Positions 38,336-46,150 of a DNA stretch of 64,000 nucleotides are shown here, piece after piece. Where the stretch lies: assembly GCA_964519245.1 (NCBI GenBank), contig CAZFLK010000010.1, positions 1 to 64,000 of the forward strand. The letters run 5' to 3'. Position 1 is the stretch's first letter. Each line of letters begins with the position of its first letter. The position numbers and the translations under genes were made by a program. The notes beneath the pieces were generated by a model. It worked only from the letters and a program-made list of their open reading frames with translations, was not told the DNA's origin and made no database searches. This stretch comes from JAYPEY01 sp964519245. GTDB taxonomy: Bacteria; Verrucomicrobiota; Verrucomicrobiia; Limisphaerales; JAYPEY01.

Positions 38336-39946
38336 TTATTTGCCCTGGTTCAACAAGTGAGCCGGCTTTCCGCGGTCAATCATCTTGGAATTCTCACGCC
38401 CGGCGCCATCCCAAGCCTGCGGGGCTTCGCTGGAACGCAGCGAGTTACGCATGAAATCACTGGGCGAGTATTGGTAATCATAATCCTGCACAATGGTCGG
38501 CGTGATGAAGATGATCAGATTGGCCTTGGTTTTCTGTTTGGACTCGCGGCGAAACAGCAAACCGAGCCCGGGAATGTCACCCAAGAGCGGCACCTTGGTG
38601 TATTGGTCGCTTTCCGTGTTGCTCATCAAACCACCCATCACCAGCGTGTTGCCATTAGGGATCTCCACGGATGTTTCGATTCGACGAATCGCATAAACGT
38701 TGGCTTCGAAGACTTCGCCGGCGATGGTTTGAGTGTCTTTGGAATCGATATTGGAGACCTCGGGCACCACGGTCATGTAGATGTTGCTGCTGGCCGAGAC
38801 CCGCGGAGTCACCTCGAGGATCGTGCCAAGGTTGGTGTAGGTCACCGAAGCGGCCGCCGGGGTGTTGGCGGAACCGGGGGTCACTTCAAAAATCGGGAAG
38901 GCCCGAGTGACTTCCAGTCGCGCAGTCTGATTGTCCTTGGTCACGGTCCTGGGGGTCGCAACCACGCGGGTGTCCGCTTCCGTGTTCAGGAATGAGAGGG
39001 TGGCGCTGACGCCATCCGCATTGAGGAACGCGGTGGCGGGGCTCCAACCCGAGAGCGTGTTGAGTGAAAGTCCGCCATTGCCAAGGGTGGTCACGAGGTC
39101 CGTGGCGGAGGTTGAACCGGCCGTGCGGGTGGTGGTGATCTGATTGCCGCCCGGCGTGGTGAAGGTCGAGGTGCTCGTGGCGCCCGGGCGGGAGGTCGTG
39201 GTCGTTCCTGTCGTGTTTCCGTTACCGAAGACGACGCGTTGGTTGGCGAGCGTTCCGGACCAATCGACGCCGCGAATGGCGGTCGGGTTCATGGATGTTT
39301 CGATCACCTGCGCCTCGATGAGGACCTGCTTGGTCACGATGTCCAATTTCTCGATCAGGTCCTTGATCGCTTCCTGCTCATCCTCGGTGGCGATGACAAC
39401 CAACTGGCTCGTACGGTAGTCGGGAATCACGGATCCGCGCTCGGAGATGCTGGCCGTGATGGCCGCAACCAGGTTGGTGGGGCTCGAGTTCTTGAGCTGC
39501 ACGATCTTCGTCACCAACGGAGGAAGGGCGGCCGGGTCTTTGATGGTCACCCGGGCAATGCCGGTCTTGAGATTCGGCGTCATCTGCAGACCGTAGTTGT
39601 CCAAAATCGTCAACAAGGCGCCTTCCGCGCTGACATTCTCGAAGCGCACGGAAATGACGGTCGGCGGCAACTGCGTTCCATCCGGCGCCATCTTCGGAGC
39701 GGTCACCTCCGGCGCGAAGACGAAGTTGATCCCGGCCTGGCGCGCCAACATGCTGACGACGTCGGTGAGCGGGGTGTCTTCGAACACGATGCTGGGAATG
39801 ACCTCCGCGTCATCCATCGCCACTCCGACTTCGATTGCAGCCGGCGTTGACGGATCAGCGGAATCTGAGGCCTGGCCCTGTGCCGACGCCGCTGGGAGCC
39901 ATACGACAAGCCCGGCAGCAAGGAGGATTGCAAGTTTCGTTTTCAT
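38336..39946 (-). CDS. Secretin (PilQ/GspD-type outer-membrane pore)
   Basis: 536 aa with signal peptide (MKTKLAILLAAGLVVWLPAASAQG). An STN-like domain near residues 50-110 (IVFEDTPLTDVVSMLARQAGI), a secretin N-type domain near 140-200 (VQLKNSSPTNLVAAITASI, QLVVIATEDEQEAIKDLIEKLD), then the secretin core with VLIEAQVIETSM and the terminal signature NGNTLVMGGLMSNTESDQYT, VPLLGDIPGLGLLFR, IFITPTIV. Secretins form 12-15-mer gated channels in the outer membrane for type IV pili and type II secretion. It has few N-domains, as in short PilQ forms. It is fifth in the pilM operon and precedes the two giant secreted proteins. Confidence 0.93.
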   Translation of the reverse strand: MKTKLAILLAAGLVVWLPAASAQGQASDSADPSTPAAIEVGVAMDDAEVIPSIVFEDTPLTDVVSMLARQAGINFVFAPEVTAPKMAPDGTQLPPTVISVRFENVSAEGALLTILDNYGLQMTPNLKTGIARVTIKDPAALPPLVTKIVQLKNSSPTNLVAAITASISERGSVIPDYRTSQLVVIATEDEQEAIKDLIEKLDIVTKQVLIEAQVIETSMNPTAIRGVDWSGTLANQRVVFGNGNTTGTTTTSRPGATSTSTFTTPGGNQITTTRTAGSTSATDLVTTLGNGGLSLNTLSGWSPATAFLNADGVSATLSFLNTEADTRVVATPRTVTKDNQTARLEVTRAFPIFEVTPGSANTPAAASVTYTNLGTILEVTPRVSASSNIYMTVVPEVSNIDSKDTQTIAGEVFEANVYAIRRIETSVEIPNGNTLVMGGLMSNTESDQYTKVPLLGDIPGLGLLFRRESKQKTKANLIIFITPTIVQDYDYQYSPSDFMRNSLRSSEAPQAWDGAGRENSKMIDRGKPAHLLNQGK

Positions 39947-39989
39947 GAATTCAGTTTGGCTTGTTAAAGAAATACGCTTCGACGCAAGC

Positions 39990-40604
39990 TTAGTTGCCGA
40001 TGGGTTTCATCGGCAGCTTCAAGGGGCGAACCTCGTCCTTGTTGTCAATTTTCAGCGTCACACCTTTGGAGGACACCGAGACACATTCCAAGCGGACCAT
40101 GCGCTGGCCGCCTTCGATGTGGTTGGGCACCAACACCATGCGCCATTCGCCGGGCGCAAAATAGTAATTCTTGACCGAGGTGCCGATGGTCGCCATTGGC
40201 CGACTGCCGCCGATAACAGCCCTCAAAGTCAGATCATCAAACGGATCCGGCGGGGGCGGGGGCGCGGTCGACTTCTCCTTCTCTTCCTGCTCCTTTTTCA
40301 GCCGCTCCATTTCAGCCAACTCCTCCGGAGTCGGTCCTTTCGGAATCGGATCGCGTCGCTTTGAAGCAGGGAAAAAGGGATCGACGCCCTCCTTGGGTGA
40401 TTTGTCGCGCGGTTCGGAAAGGAAGACGGATTCGGGAATCGTGAACGCCCCACCCTCAACTTCGGCTTCGGCTTCAGGTTTCGCATCGCTGTCAGGCGCG
40501 TCCTGGGCGGCAACAACCCCGGTGAGGGCGAAGACGGCGGCGGCGAATCCGATACTGCCAAAGATTGAGCGCGCGGAGCTTTGCGTGAAGAACTTGGGTT
40601 TCAT
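39990..40604 (-). CDS. PilP-position protein, exported, Pro-rich
   Basis: 204 aa from the ATG at 40604. An ATG at 40613 overlaps the pilO-like stop (ATGA), but the AAGGAG ribosome binding site is one base from it and ten bases from the 40604 ATG, which favours 40604. An N-terminal membrane/signal helix (FGSIGFAAAVFALTGVVAAQD) is followed by an acidic Ala/Glu stretch, an EGVDPFFPASKR motif, a KKEQEEKEKSTAPPPPP linker and a small beta domain (LTLRAVIGGSRPMATIGTSVKNYY, VSSKGVTLKIDNKDEVR). DPF plus LxAV, followed by a small beta domain, resembles PilP/GspC in layout. It has no lipobox. Its position between pilO-like and secretin genes supports a periplasmic linker role. Confidence 0.7.
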   Translation of the reverse strand: MKPKFFTQSSARSIFGSIGFAAAVFALTGVVAAQDAPDSDAKPEAEAEVEGGAFTIPESVFLSEPRDKSPKEGVDPFFPASKRRDPIPKGPTPEELAEMERLKKEQEEKEKSTAPPPPPDPFDDLTLRAVIGGSRPMATIGTSVKNYYFAPGEWRMVLVPNHIEGGQRMVRLECVSVSSKGVTLKIDNKDEVRPLKLPMKPIGN

Positions 40605-40609
40605 GCTTG

Positions 40610-41209
40610 TCATTCTCCTTCCGCTTCCTCGACCGGCTTGATCAGGGCAACGAGTTCCATCGAAAAGGAAAGCTTCTCAGATACCTCACCTGACTCCGAT
40701 TCTCCCATTGGCTGCAAGGTCACGTTCTGGACCCGGATGTAGGGATGCTCGTTTTCAAAGGTCTTGATGTAGGAGCCCAGATCGTGGAAATGTCCGGTTC
40801 CGGCGACGCGAAACTTGGCGGCCTCGTAGGGGAATTCCGGAATGGCGCCGATCGTCACCCGCTGTTCCCTGCCGACGGAAGGGATTTCAACGTCGAATTG
40901 CTTGTGCTCGGACTTGAATTTGTTCAGGAGCAGGTTGATCCAGAGAAATATATCCCCCTCGGCCATCTGGTCCTCAATCTCGGTCAGGCGAGCCTTGACC
41001 GCGTCCATGTCGGCATTGAATTGATCCTCTTTCGCAATCAACGTCTCCGCTTGGGCTTTCTTGTCGCCGTACTCGGTCTTGATGGTCTCGTTTTCGACCA
41101 TCTTGGCCCGTTGAGGACTGATGACCAACATGTAGGTCGCCACGACCAGCATCGCGGCCACCAGGCCGACCATGACCATTTGCTGCTGCTTTTGTGTGAG
41201 ATTGCTCAT
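40610..41209 (-). CDS. PilO-like inner-membrane pilus assembly protein
   Basis: 199 aa from the ATG at 41209, which overlaps the preceding stop by 4 bp (translational coupling). A short cytoplasmic tail (MSNLTQKQQQ) leads into one transmembrane helix (MVMVGLVAAMLVVATYMLVI), then a coiled-coil (ENETIKTEYGDKKAQAETLIAKEDQ, VKARLTEIEDQMAEGD) and a ferredoxin-like beta-alpha domain (FRVAGTGHFHDLGSYIKTFENEHPYIRVQNVTL). This is the PilO/GspM layout. It would pair with the PilN-like protein in the inner membrane. In Akkermansia a comparable cluster encodes the surface protein Amuc_1100; direct homology cannot be claimed from reading alone. Confidence 0.8.
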   Translation of the reverse strand: MSNLTQKQQQMVMVGLVAAMLVVATYMLVISPQRAKMVENETIKTEYGDKKAQAETLIAKEDQFNADMDAVKARLTEIEDQMAEGDIFLWINLLLNKFKSEHKQFDVEIPSVGREQRVTIGAIPEFPYEAAKFRVAGTGHFHDLGSYIKTFENEHPYIRVQNVTLQPMGESESGEVSEKLSFSMELVALIKPVEEAEGE

Positions 41210-41862
41210 GGTTCCCGGGTTACGCTGGGGTAACGGCACTGGATGACGATGGCCCGGTAGGTTCCGCTTCCATCAGCGGCGTCAATCGGGTCGGACAGGG
41301 TCTGCAGCGAGACGCCGTCGCGCTTACGCAACCTGCCGTCGAACCGATCCGCAATTTTTGCCATAAACTCGTTGTATTGACCGGCGCTGTCGTCGGCATA
41401 AATTTGGAAGGAGACATGCTCGATGGATTTGGCCGGAATCCCTTTCTCGTTGGTGTCAGGGGGCGGCGGAATGGCCGCATACTCCTCAAACCGCTGTTCC
41501 ATCACGAACTGGGTGAAACGAATGCCGTCAAGCACGCAGAACTGCAACTCGTTCAGGACCGGGGCGCAAAGAAAACGGTTGGTTGCGAGACGTTGCAAGG
41601 AATTGATGTTGGACTCAAGGCGACCGGTCATGGCCCGAATCTCCTTCAATTTGAGCTCCTTGTCCTTGATGTCCTCATAAGCCTGCCGAATCGCATTCGC
41701 TTCCGAGGTCGAGGCCTTCACCCTCATCGTGTTGAATCCGGCGAAGACAATCACAACGGCAACCACGGCGCCAGCAATGATGATGGCGCGTTTGAGCGGA
41801 TCCTTGCGGCGCAACTCTTCAGCCGCCTGCTCTTCCGCCAGTAGATTGATCCTGATTGGCAT
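41206..41862 (-). CDS. PilN-like inner-membrane pilus assembly protein
   Basis: 218 aa. It starts MPIRINLLAEEQAAEELRR, the INLL motif by which PilN binds the PilM groove, followed by a transmembrane helix (AIIIAGAVVAVVIVFAGF), a coiled-coil (ANAIRQAYEDIKDKELKLKEIRAM) and a C-terminal alpha/beta domain ending in IVIQCRYPSVTREP. This is the bitopic PilN/GspL-C layout. It begins three bases after the pilM stop and overlaps the pilO-like gene by 4 bp, so the three products are coupled. Confidence 0.83.
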   Translation of the reverse strand: MPIRINLLAEEQAAEELRRKDPLKRAIIIAGAVVAVVIVFAGFNTMRVKASTSEANAIRQAYEDIKDKELKLKEIRAMTGRLESNINSLQRLATNRFLCAPVLNELQFCVLDGIRFTQFVMEQRFEEYAAIPPPPDTNEKGIPAKSIEHVSFQIYADDSAGQYNEFMAKIADRFDGRLRKRDGVSLQTLSDPIDAADGSGTYRAIVIQCRYPSVTREP

Positions 41863-41865
41863 GAT

Positions 41866-42930
41866 TCAAAAGCTCATCGCTGCGGCCCCGACGGCAACCG
41901 TAAGTTGTGGCGCAATCTGTTCGATTTCACCCATCCGCTGAGGCGCAATGTCCAAAGTAAAGGAGCCGGCTGGATTCCAACTCTTGCAGGGCACCATCAA
42001 TTCCGACTGCAGCGCCTGAATGATGTGATCCGAGATGGAAGAACCTCCCGAGAAGAACACCTGGCTGACGGTCTTGTCCTGCTGATGTTCAAAAAAGTCG
42101 ATGGAGGCGCGCAACTCCCGGCCGAGCGGCGTCAACAGGGGCTGGATCGTCTCCTCCACTTCCTGAGGCATGCCCACCTTGATGCCTTCCGCCTCCGCCT
42201 GACTGACTCCCAACGATTCGGCGATGCCCGTCGTCAGCTTGGCGGCGCCAAAACCAACGACACGACTGAGGCTCAACTCCCCCAGCATCATGATGCTGAT
42301 GAACGAATGCTTGTAGCCGAAATCAACCAGGGCCACGACCTCCTTCTCGAAGACTTCCGGCATTGCCTGCTCGAAGGCGTTGGCCGGTTGCACCAGGCTG
42401 GTGGTGACCAAATCGGCGGTCAACCCCGCCTGCCGCGCGGCGGCTTTCAGGTTTTCGACGTGCTCACGCTTGGCTCCGCCGACCAGAGCCGGTTGATTGC
42501 CTCCGCTTGCGGCGCCGCCCTCAGCGGCGGCGTCCGCCCCGCCCTGGAAGTGGCAATCGAACAGATGATCCTTGAGCTCCTGCTGGAGAAACTTCTTCGA
42601 ATTGACCTTCAGGAGAGGCAGCAACTGGGAGAGGGGCGCGTTGGGAATTTCAGCTGGACGCAACACGGAGTCCCCGGGACCAATGGCGAGGGTCACCTGC
42701 TTCGTCTTGCCGCCGCCCATGTCGTCCATGATCATCTTGAGATGATCCGCGAGTTTTTCCGCGGACAAGGTGCGGTCGTAGACCGGCGCATCCTTCAACA
42801 CGAAATCGTTGAGGGAAAATCCCCCCCCTTTCCGTTGTACAGACACCGCCTTGGTAACCCGTGTTCCCAAATCGATGGCGACAACGTGATCCTTGGTTTG
42901 GGAGCCTTTGCTCAGAAAGGAAAACGCCAT
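41866..42930 (-). CDS. pilM: PilM-type actin-like pilus assembly ATPase
   Basis: 354 aa from the ATG at 42930 (MAFSFLSKGS); longer in-frame starts add unrelated residues. The actin-like fold is visible: phosphate-1 loop VVAIDLGTRVTKAVSVQ at 18-34, VTLAIGPGDSVLRPAEIPNAP, a middle VVALVDFGYKHSFISIMM (phosphate-2), and the adenosine motif VFFSGGSSISDHIIQAL. An Ala/Gly-rich insertion (ADAAAEGGAASGGNQPAL) sits near residue 150. PilM is cytoplasmic, binds ATP and docks on the PilN N-terminus. It is the first gene of the ~11.4 kb minus-strand run. Confidence 0.92.
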   Translation of the reverse strand: MAFSFLSKGSQTKDHVVAIDLGTRVTKAVSVQRKGGGFSLNDFVLKDAPVYDRTLSAEKLADHLKMIMDDMGGGKTKQVTLAIGPGDSVLRPAEIPNAPLSQLLPLLKVNSKKFLQQELKDHLFDCHFQGGADAAAEGGAASGGNQPALVGGAKREHVENLKAAARQAGLTADLVTTSLVQPANAFEQAMPEVFEKEVVALVDFGYKHSFISIMMLGELSLSRVVGFGAAKLTTGIAESLGVSQAEAEGIKVGMPQEVEETIQPLLTPLGRELRASIDFFEHQQDKTVSQVFFSGGSSISDHIIQALQSELMVPCKSWNPAGSFTLDIAPQRMGEIEQIAPQLTVAVGAAAMSF

Positions 42931-43015
42931 GACGAAAAATTTCTTAAACAGTTCGATTTCCAAATGCAAGTTGCAAACTGACAATTTCTTACCTATGCGA
43001 CACCCCTCCGCAAAG
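42931..43015 (-). promoter_or_regulatory. AT-rich leader of the pil-type operon
   Basis: The stretch before pilM is much richer in A/T than the surrounding sequence and must hold its promoter. It contains a perfect 5-1-5 palindrome (tgcaagttgca, 42965-42975) that could be an operator. I find no convincing -35/-10 pair or sigma-54 -24/-12 site here. Confidence 0.35.
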
Positions 43016-43045
43016 CTGGTTCGGCGCCACCTCCGTCCCGCAATG

Positions 43046-44689
43046 TCAATCCTTCTCATACATTTTTTTCAGGGTCTCCGGCCTGACGCCCAAATAGTAG
43101 AGAATCGTCACTCGCCACATGCGAAAGTAGGTGCGCGCCGGGCCAAGCTTCCTGAAGCGACGGGCAGAAGTGAGAACCGTGGCTCCGGCCAAAGCCAGGC
43201 GCCCCGCCCCGTTCAACAACTCGCACATTCGAAACTCCTCCATCAGCGGCATGTCCGGCGCGCCGCCCACGCTTTCCAATACGTTGCGCCGGACAAACAG
43301 TCCCTGATCACCCAGGATGCGTCGAAATAGAAACAATCGCGTCGCGCAACGCCAACGCGAGCCAGCCATCATCCACATCCCGTCACGAAATTCCTTCCAG
43401 AAGCCGCCCCCAACAACCGTGGGATCCCTCAAGGCCCGCAAGACAGCCGCCCCGGCGTCCGGGGGCGCCCAGGTGTCCGCATGCAGGATCAACACCACGT
43501 CACCGGTCGCGACCTGCGCTCCCGCGCGAATTTGCTTCCCCCGCCCCGCGCCCGTTTGAACGAGTCGACACCCCGCCTCGCCGGCCAACGTCGCCGTCTG
43601 GTCCGAACTTCCGCCATCGGCCACGATGATCTCCTCCACTTCGGGGACGGCGCGCAGCCGCCTCAGGGTTTCAGGCAAGGCGCTTTCCTCATTCCAGGTC
43701 GGAATCACCACCGAAATGCCGCGCGGCGCCGACCGCGAGGAAACCTTCGTCATGCGAGCGGTTTCCCGCCACAACCAAACGCCGCCAAAAACTGCCCAGC
43801 AAACATAACATCCCGCAAAGGACAGCGAGGCGGCAACCGCATCGGATCCGGAAATGCCATACCACCCCAGCAGGGTCATCGCAGCGGCCTCCCTGAGCCC
43901 GACGCCCGCGACCGAAGGCATCGAGGTCAACACGGTAATCGCCGGAAAGACCCAGACCATCCGGAGCAGCGCCCCCGACTCCGGATTGACCGCCTTGAAA
44001 CAGGCGGCCAACGCGGCGCCCATGCTCGCCTGAACGAGGAATCCCAGGAACAACCCCCTTAGGGCGCGCCGAGGATGCCTCCAAAGCGTTCTGACCGCGT
44101 CTAGGAAATGGCCCCATACCCGGCCGACCGGGGACCCGGGCAGCACGCGCGCCACCCCCATGACCAACGCAGCGAGGCCTCCCGCCGCCACACAACCACC
44201 CAACAACCATGCGCCAGTGATCCCGCCGAACGCGCCCGCCGCGCCGGAAATCGTGGCGCCCGCTCCCACAAGGATCAGCAACCCCGCCAGGCCGAGCAAT
44301 CGATCCAGAGGCGCAGCCGCAATGACCCGGGACAACGGCATCCGGAACCAGCGGCTGTATAGCGCCGATCTCGCCAAGTCCCCGGCGACCGGTCCGCACA
44401 GGAGCAGGTTGAAGAAACGCCCAATGTGCGCCAGGCGGATCGTGGCTCCCGGGTGAACGTCGCCGCCGGTCAGCGACAGCATGAGATGCAACCGCGCGGC
44501 CGCCAACAGCCCGCCCAAGCCAAAGAACATCAACCCCGCGAGCAACCACCCCAAATCCGCCCCCGCCAGCGCGGTCATCAATTCCGCTCCGCGGACACGA
44601 CGCAACGCCGCCCAAAGGAAGCCACAGGAGACCAAGACCGAGAGCGTCGTCTTCCACGAAAACCGGAATCTGCTGGGAAAGGCGTCCAC
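43046..44689 (-). CDS. Fusion of flippase-like membrane domain and family 2 glycosyltransferase
   Basis: 547 aa. The first ~315 residues form about eight to nine transmembrane helices of the LPG-synthase TM/UPF0104 type (IGRFFNLLLCGPVAGDLARSALYSR, then MPSVAGVGLREAAAMTLL). The last ~225 are a cytosolic GT-A glycosyltransferase: GISVVIPTWNEESALPETL, VEEIIVADGGSSDQT, acid motif LILHADTWAPPDAG and GDQGLFVRRNVLESVGG. The GT half resembles the GT2 group often found near radical SAM proteins. One chain could make and translocate a lipid-linked sugar. A radical SAM gene lies just upstream on the same strand (61 bp). I see no frameshift at the junction, so the fusion is likely real. Confidence 0.85.
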   Translation of the reverse strand: MDAFPSRFRFSWKTTLSVLVSCGFLWAALRRVRGAELMTALAGADLGWLLAGLMFFGLGGLLAAARLHLMLSLTGGDVHPGATIRLAHIGRFFNLLLCGPVAGDLARSALYSRWFRMPLSRVIAAAPLDRLLGLAGLLILVGAGATISGAAGAFGGITGAWLLGGCVAAGGLAALVMGVARVLPGSPVGRVWGHFLDAVRTLWRHPRRALRGLFLGFLVQASMGAALAACFKAVNPESGALLRMVWVFPAITVLTSMPSVAGVGLREAAAMTLLGWYGISGSDAVAASLSFAGCYVCWAVFGGVWLWRETARMTKVSSRSAPRGISVVIPTWNEESALPETLRRLRAVPEVEEIIVADGGSSDQTATLAGEAGCRLVQTGAGRGKQIRAGAQVATGDVVLILHADTWAPPDAGAAVLRALRDPTVVGGGFWKEFRDGMWMMAGSRWRCATRLFLFRRILGDQGLFVRRNVLESVGGAPDMPLMEEFRMCELLNGAGRLALAGATVLTSARRFRKLGPARTYFRMWRVTILYYLGVRPETLKKMYEKD

Positions 44690-44750
44690 GATCGTGGCGG
44701 CGCGGCCGCTTCACCGGGACGAGGCGGCCATTTCACCGCCGGCGCCGGGT

Positions 44751-45962
44751 TCACTTCTTGGCGTCGAACTCGGCATACGCCCCGAAATCGGAGTAAAAGT
44801 GCTTCTTGGCAAAACGATAAGCCCAGCTGCGCTCGGGGATATCCTCTGCCAGACTGGCTTGAGAAGGCCGCGACTCAAGCGCCTCCAACTCCCGCATGGC
44901 CGTCTTGCGCGCGGTGTCATCCTTCGCTCCGTGACGGTCGACGACCTCCTTCAGAAGATCGGGACGATCCAACACGATGCAGCCCCGGGTCGCCCCCGCC
45001 GCCGTTTCCCGAAAATCCTTGAGATAACTGGAACTGGAAATCGTCTCCTTCAGGCCGCGTTCGTCGTCGATCTTCTCGGTGGCAAACTGAATGATCGGAC
45101 ACGGCTCAATGTCGCCCCACGGGCTGATGTGGTGGCTGATACCCGTCGCCGCCGGACACAACGCCTTGCCCTCGCCGTCGTAGTAAGCGTCGATGATGCC
45201 AATGGGTTTCTTCGTCCGCATCTCGACGACAAATTCCCGAATGCGGCGTTGCTGTTCCGGGGTCAAGGCGAGTTGTTCATTCGGCTCGGGCCCGATCGGC
45301 CGGTAGGTGTGATACCACATGTACATCACCCCCATCTCGATTAGGCGATCCACCCATTCCTCGCGAACCAGGTCGTCAATATTGGTCCGGCAGACACTCG
45401 TGCACACCCCGGTGATCAGCTTGTTCTTCAGGCAATTCTCAATGCCCGCCATCGTCTTCCCGTAGACATCCTTCCCGCGACGCCGCTCTTCGCTGACGAT
45501 CTCCGAACCCTCCACACTGATCAGGGGCGTCACATTGCCCATGCGACGCAACCGCCGGGCGATCTCATCCGTGATGAACTGCCCGTTGGTAAAGACTTGG
45601 AAATAGCAGTCCGGATGGGACTCCAGAATATCCAACAGCTCGCGATGCATGAACGGCTCGCCGCCCAGGATGCCGAAGAAACTGTTGCCCGCATCCACCG
45701 CCTCCCGGATCATCCGGTTCATCCGATCCACCGGAATGCGCTCCTGCTTGGCCGCGACATCCACCCAGCATCCCTGGCAGCGCAGGTTGCAGCTGTTGAT
45801 GACCGAAATGTAGAGAAACGGCGGAAAATAGTCCCCTTGGCGAAGACGGCTCTTGAACCGCTGCACCGAACGCATGCCCTTGTAGCCGAAATTCCACGCC
45901 AGCTTCCACAGCAGGCGTTTGTCGGTCTCCATAAGGAGACGCTTGCTCATTTTCAAATACAT
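44751..45962 (-). CDS. Radical SAM protein with SPASM-like C-terminus
   Basis: 403 aa from the ATG at 45962; an ATG at 45995 is possible. The radical SAM cluster motif CxxxCxxC is in SVINSCNLRCQGCWVD (~residue 60), with the SAM-binding GGEPF motif (FFGILGGEPFMHRELL) and ISVEG downstream. A partial SPASM-like segment (KALCPAATGISHHISPWGDIEPCPII) suggests an additional iron-sulfur cluster. Radical SAM/SPASM enzymes modify peptides or lipids; HpnH-type hopanoid enzymes have a comparable size. It is encoded just before the flippase/GT fusion, suggesting work on the same envelope product. It does not look like a sulfatase maturase. Confidence 0.85.
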   Translation of the reverse strand: MYLKMSKRLLMETDKRLLWKLAWNFGYKGMRSVQRFKSRLRQGDYFPPFLYISVINSCNLRCQGCWVDVAAKQERIPVDRMNRMIREAVDAGNSFFGILGGEPFMHRELLDILESHPDCYFQVFTNGQFITDEIARRLRRMGNVTPLISVEGSEIVSEERRRGKDVYGKTMAGIENCLKNKLITGVCTSVCRTNIDDLVREEWVDRLIEMGVMYMWYHTYRPIGPEPNEQLALTPEQQRRIREFVVEMRTKKPIGIIDAYYDGEGKALCPAATGISHHISPWGDIEPCPIIQFATEKIDDERGLKETISSSSYLKDFRETAAGATRGCIVLDRPDLLKEVVDRHGAKDDTARKTAMRELEALESRPSQASLAEDIPERSWAYRFAKKHFYSDFGAYAEFDAKK

Positions 45963-46070
45963 CGCTTCAGATCCACTCAGACGTTCAGGACTCAAGGGAC
46001 GCGAACCACGCCAACTCGATTCATCGGTCAGCGGAATATAGCCGCCTCGCCAAACAAGCCAAGCCTCGGA

Positions 46071-46104
46071 GTTCTTGGTTCTTGGTTCTTGGTTCTTGGT
46101 TCCC
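46071..46104. repeat. Heptanucleotide tandem repeat (ggttctt)
   Basis: The unit ggttctt occurs about 4.7 times head to tail, 47-80 bp before the transporter ATG at 46151. Seven is not a multiple of three. Such arrays can change copy number by slippage; here it would alter promoter or leader spacing of the divergent genes. Confidence 0.9.
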
Positions 46105-46150
46105 TTTCAGCGTCGACAGTTCGCAATCGAGTCGTTACGCCTTAGCGACG

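Noticed and set aside
44751..45962. Radical SAM gene as an anaerobic sulfatase maturase
   Set aside because: The cluster motif is CNLRCQGCW and the C-terminal cysteine pattern is only partly SPASM-like; it is next to a glycosyltransferase fusion, not a sulfatase.
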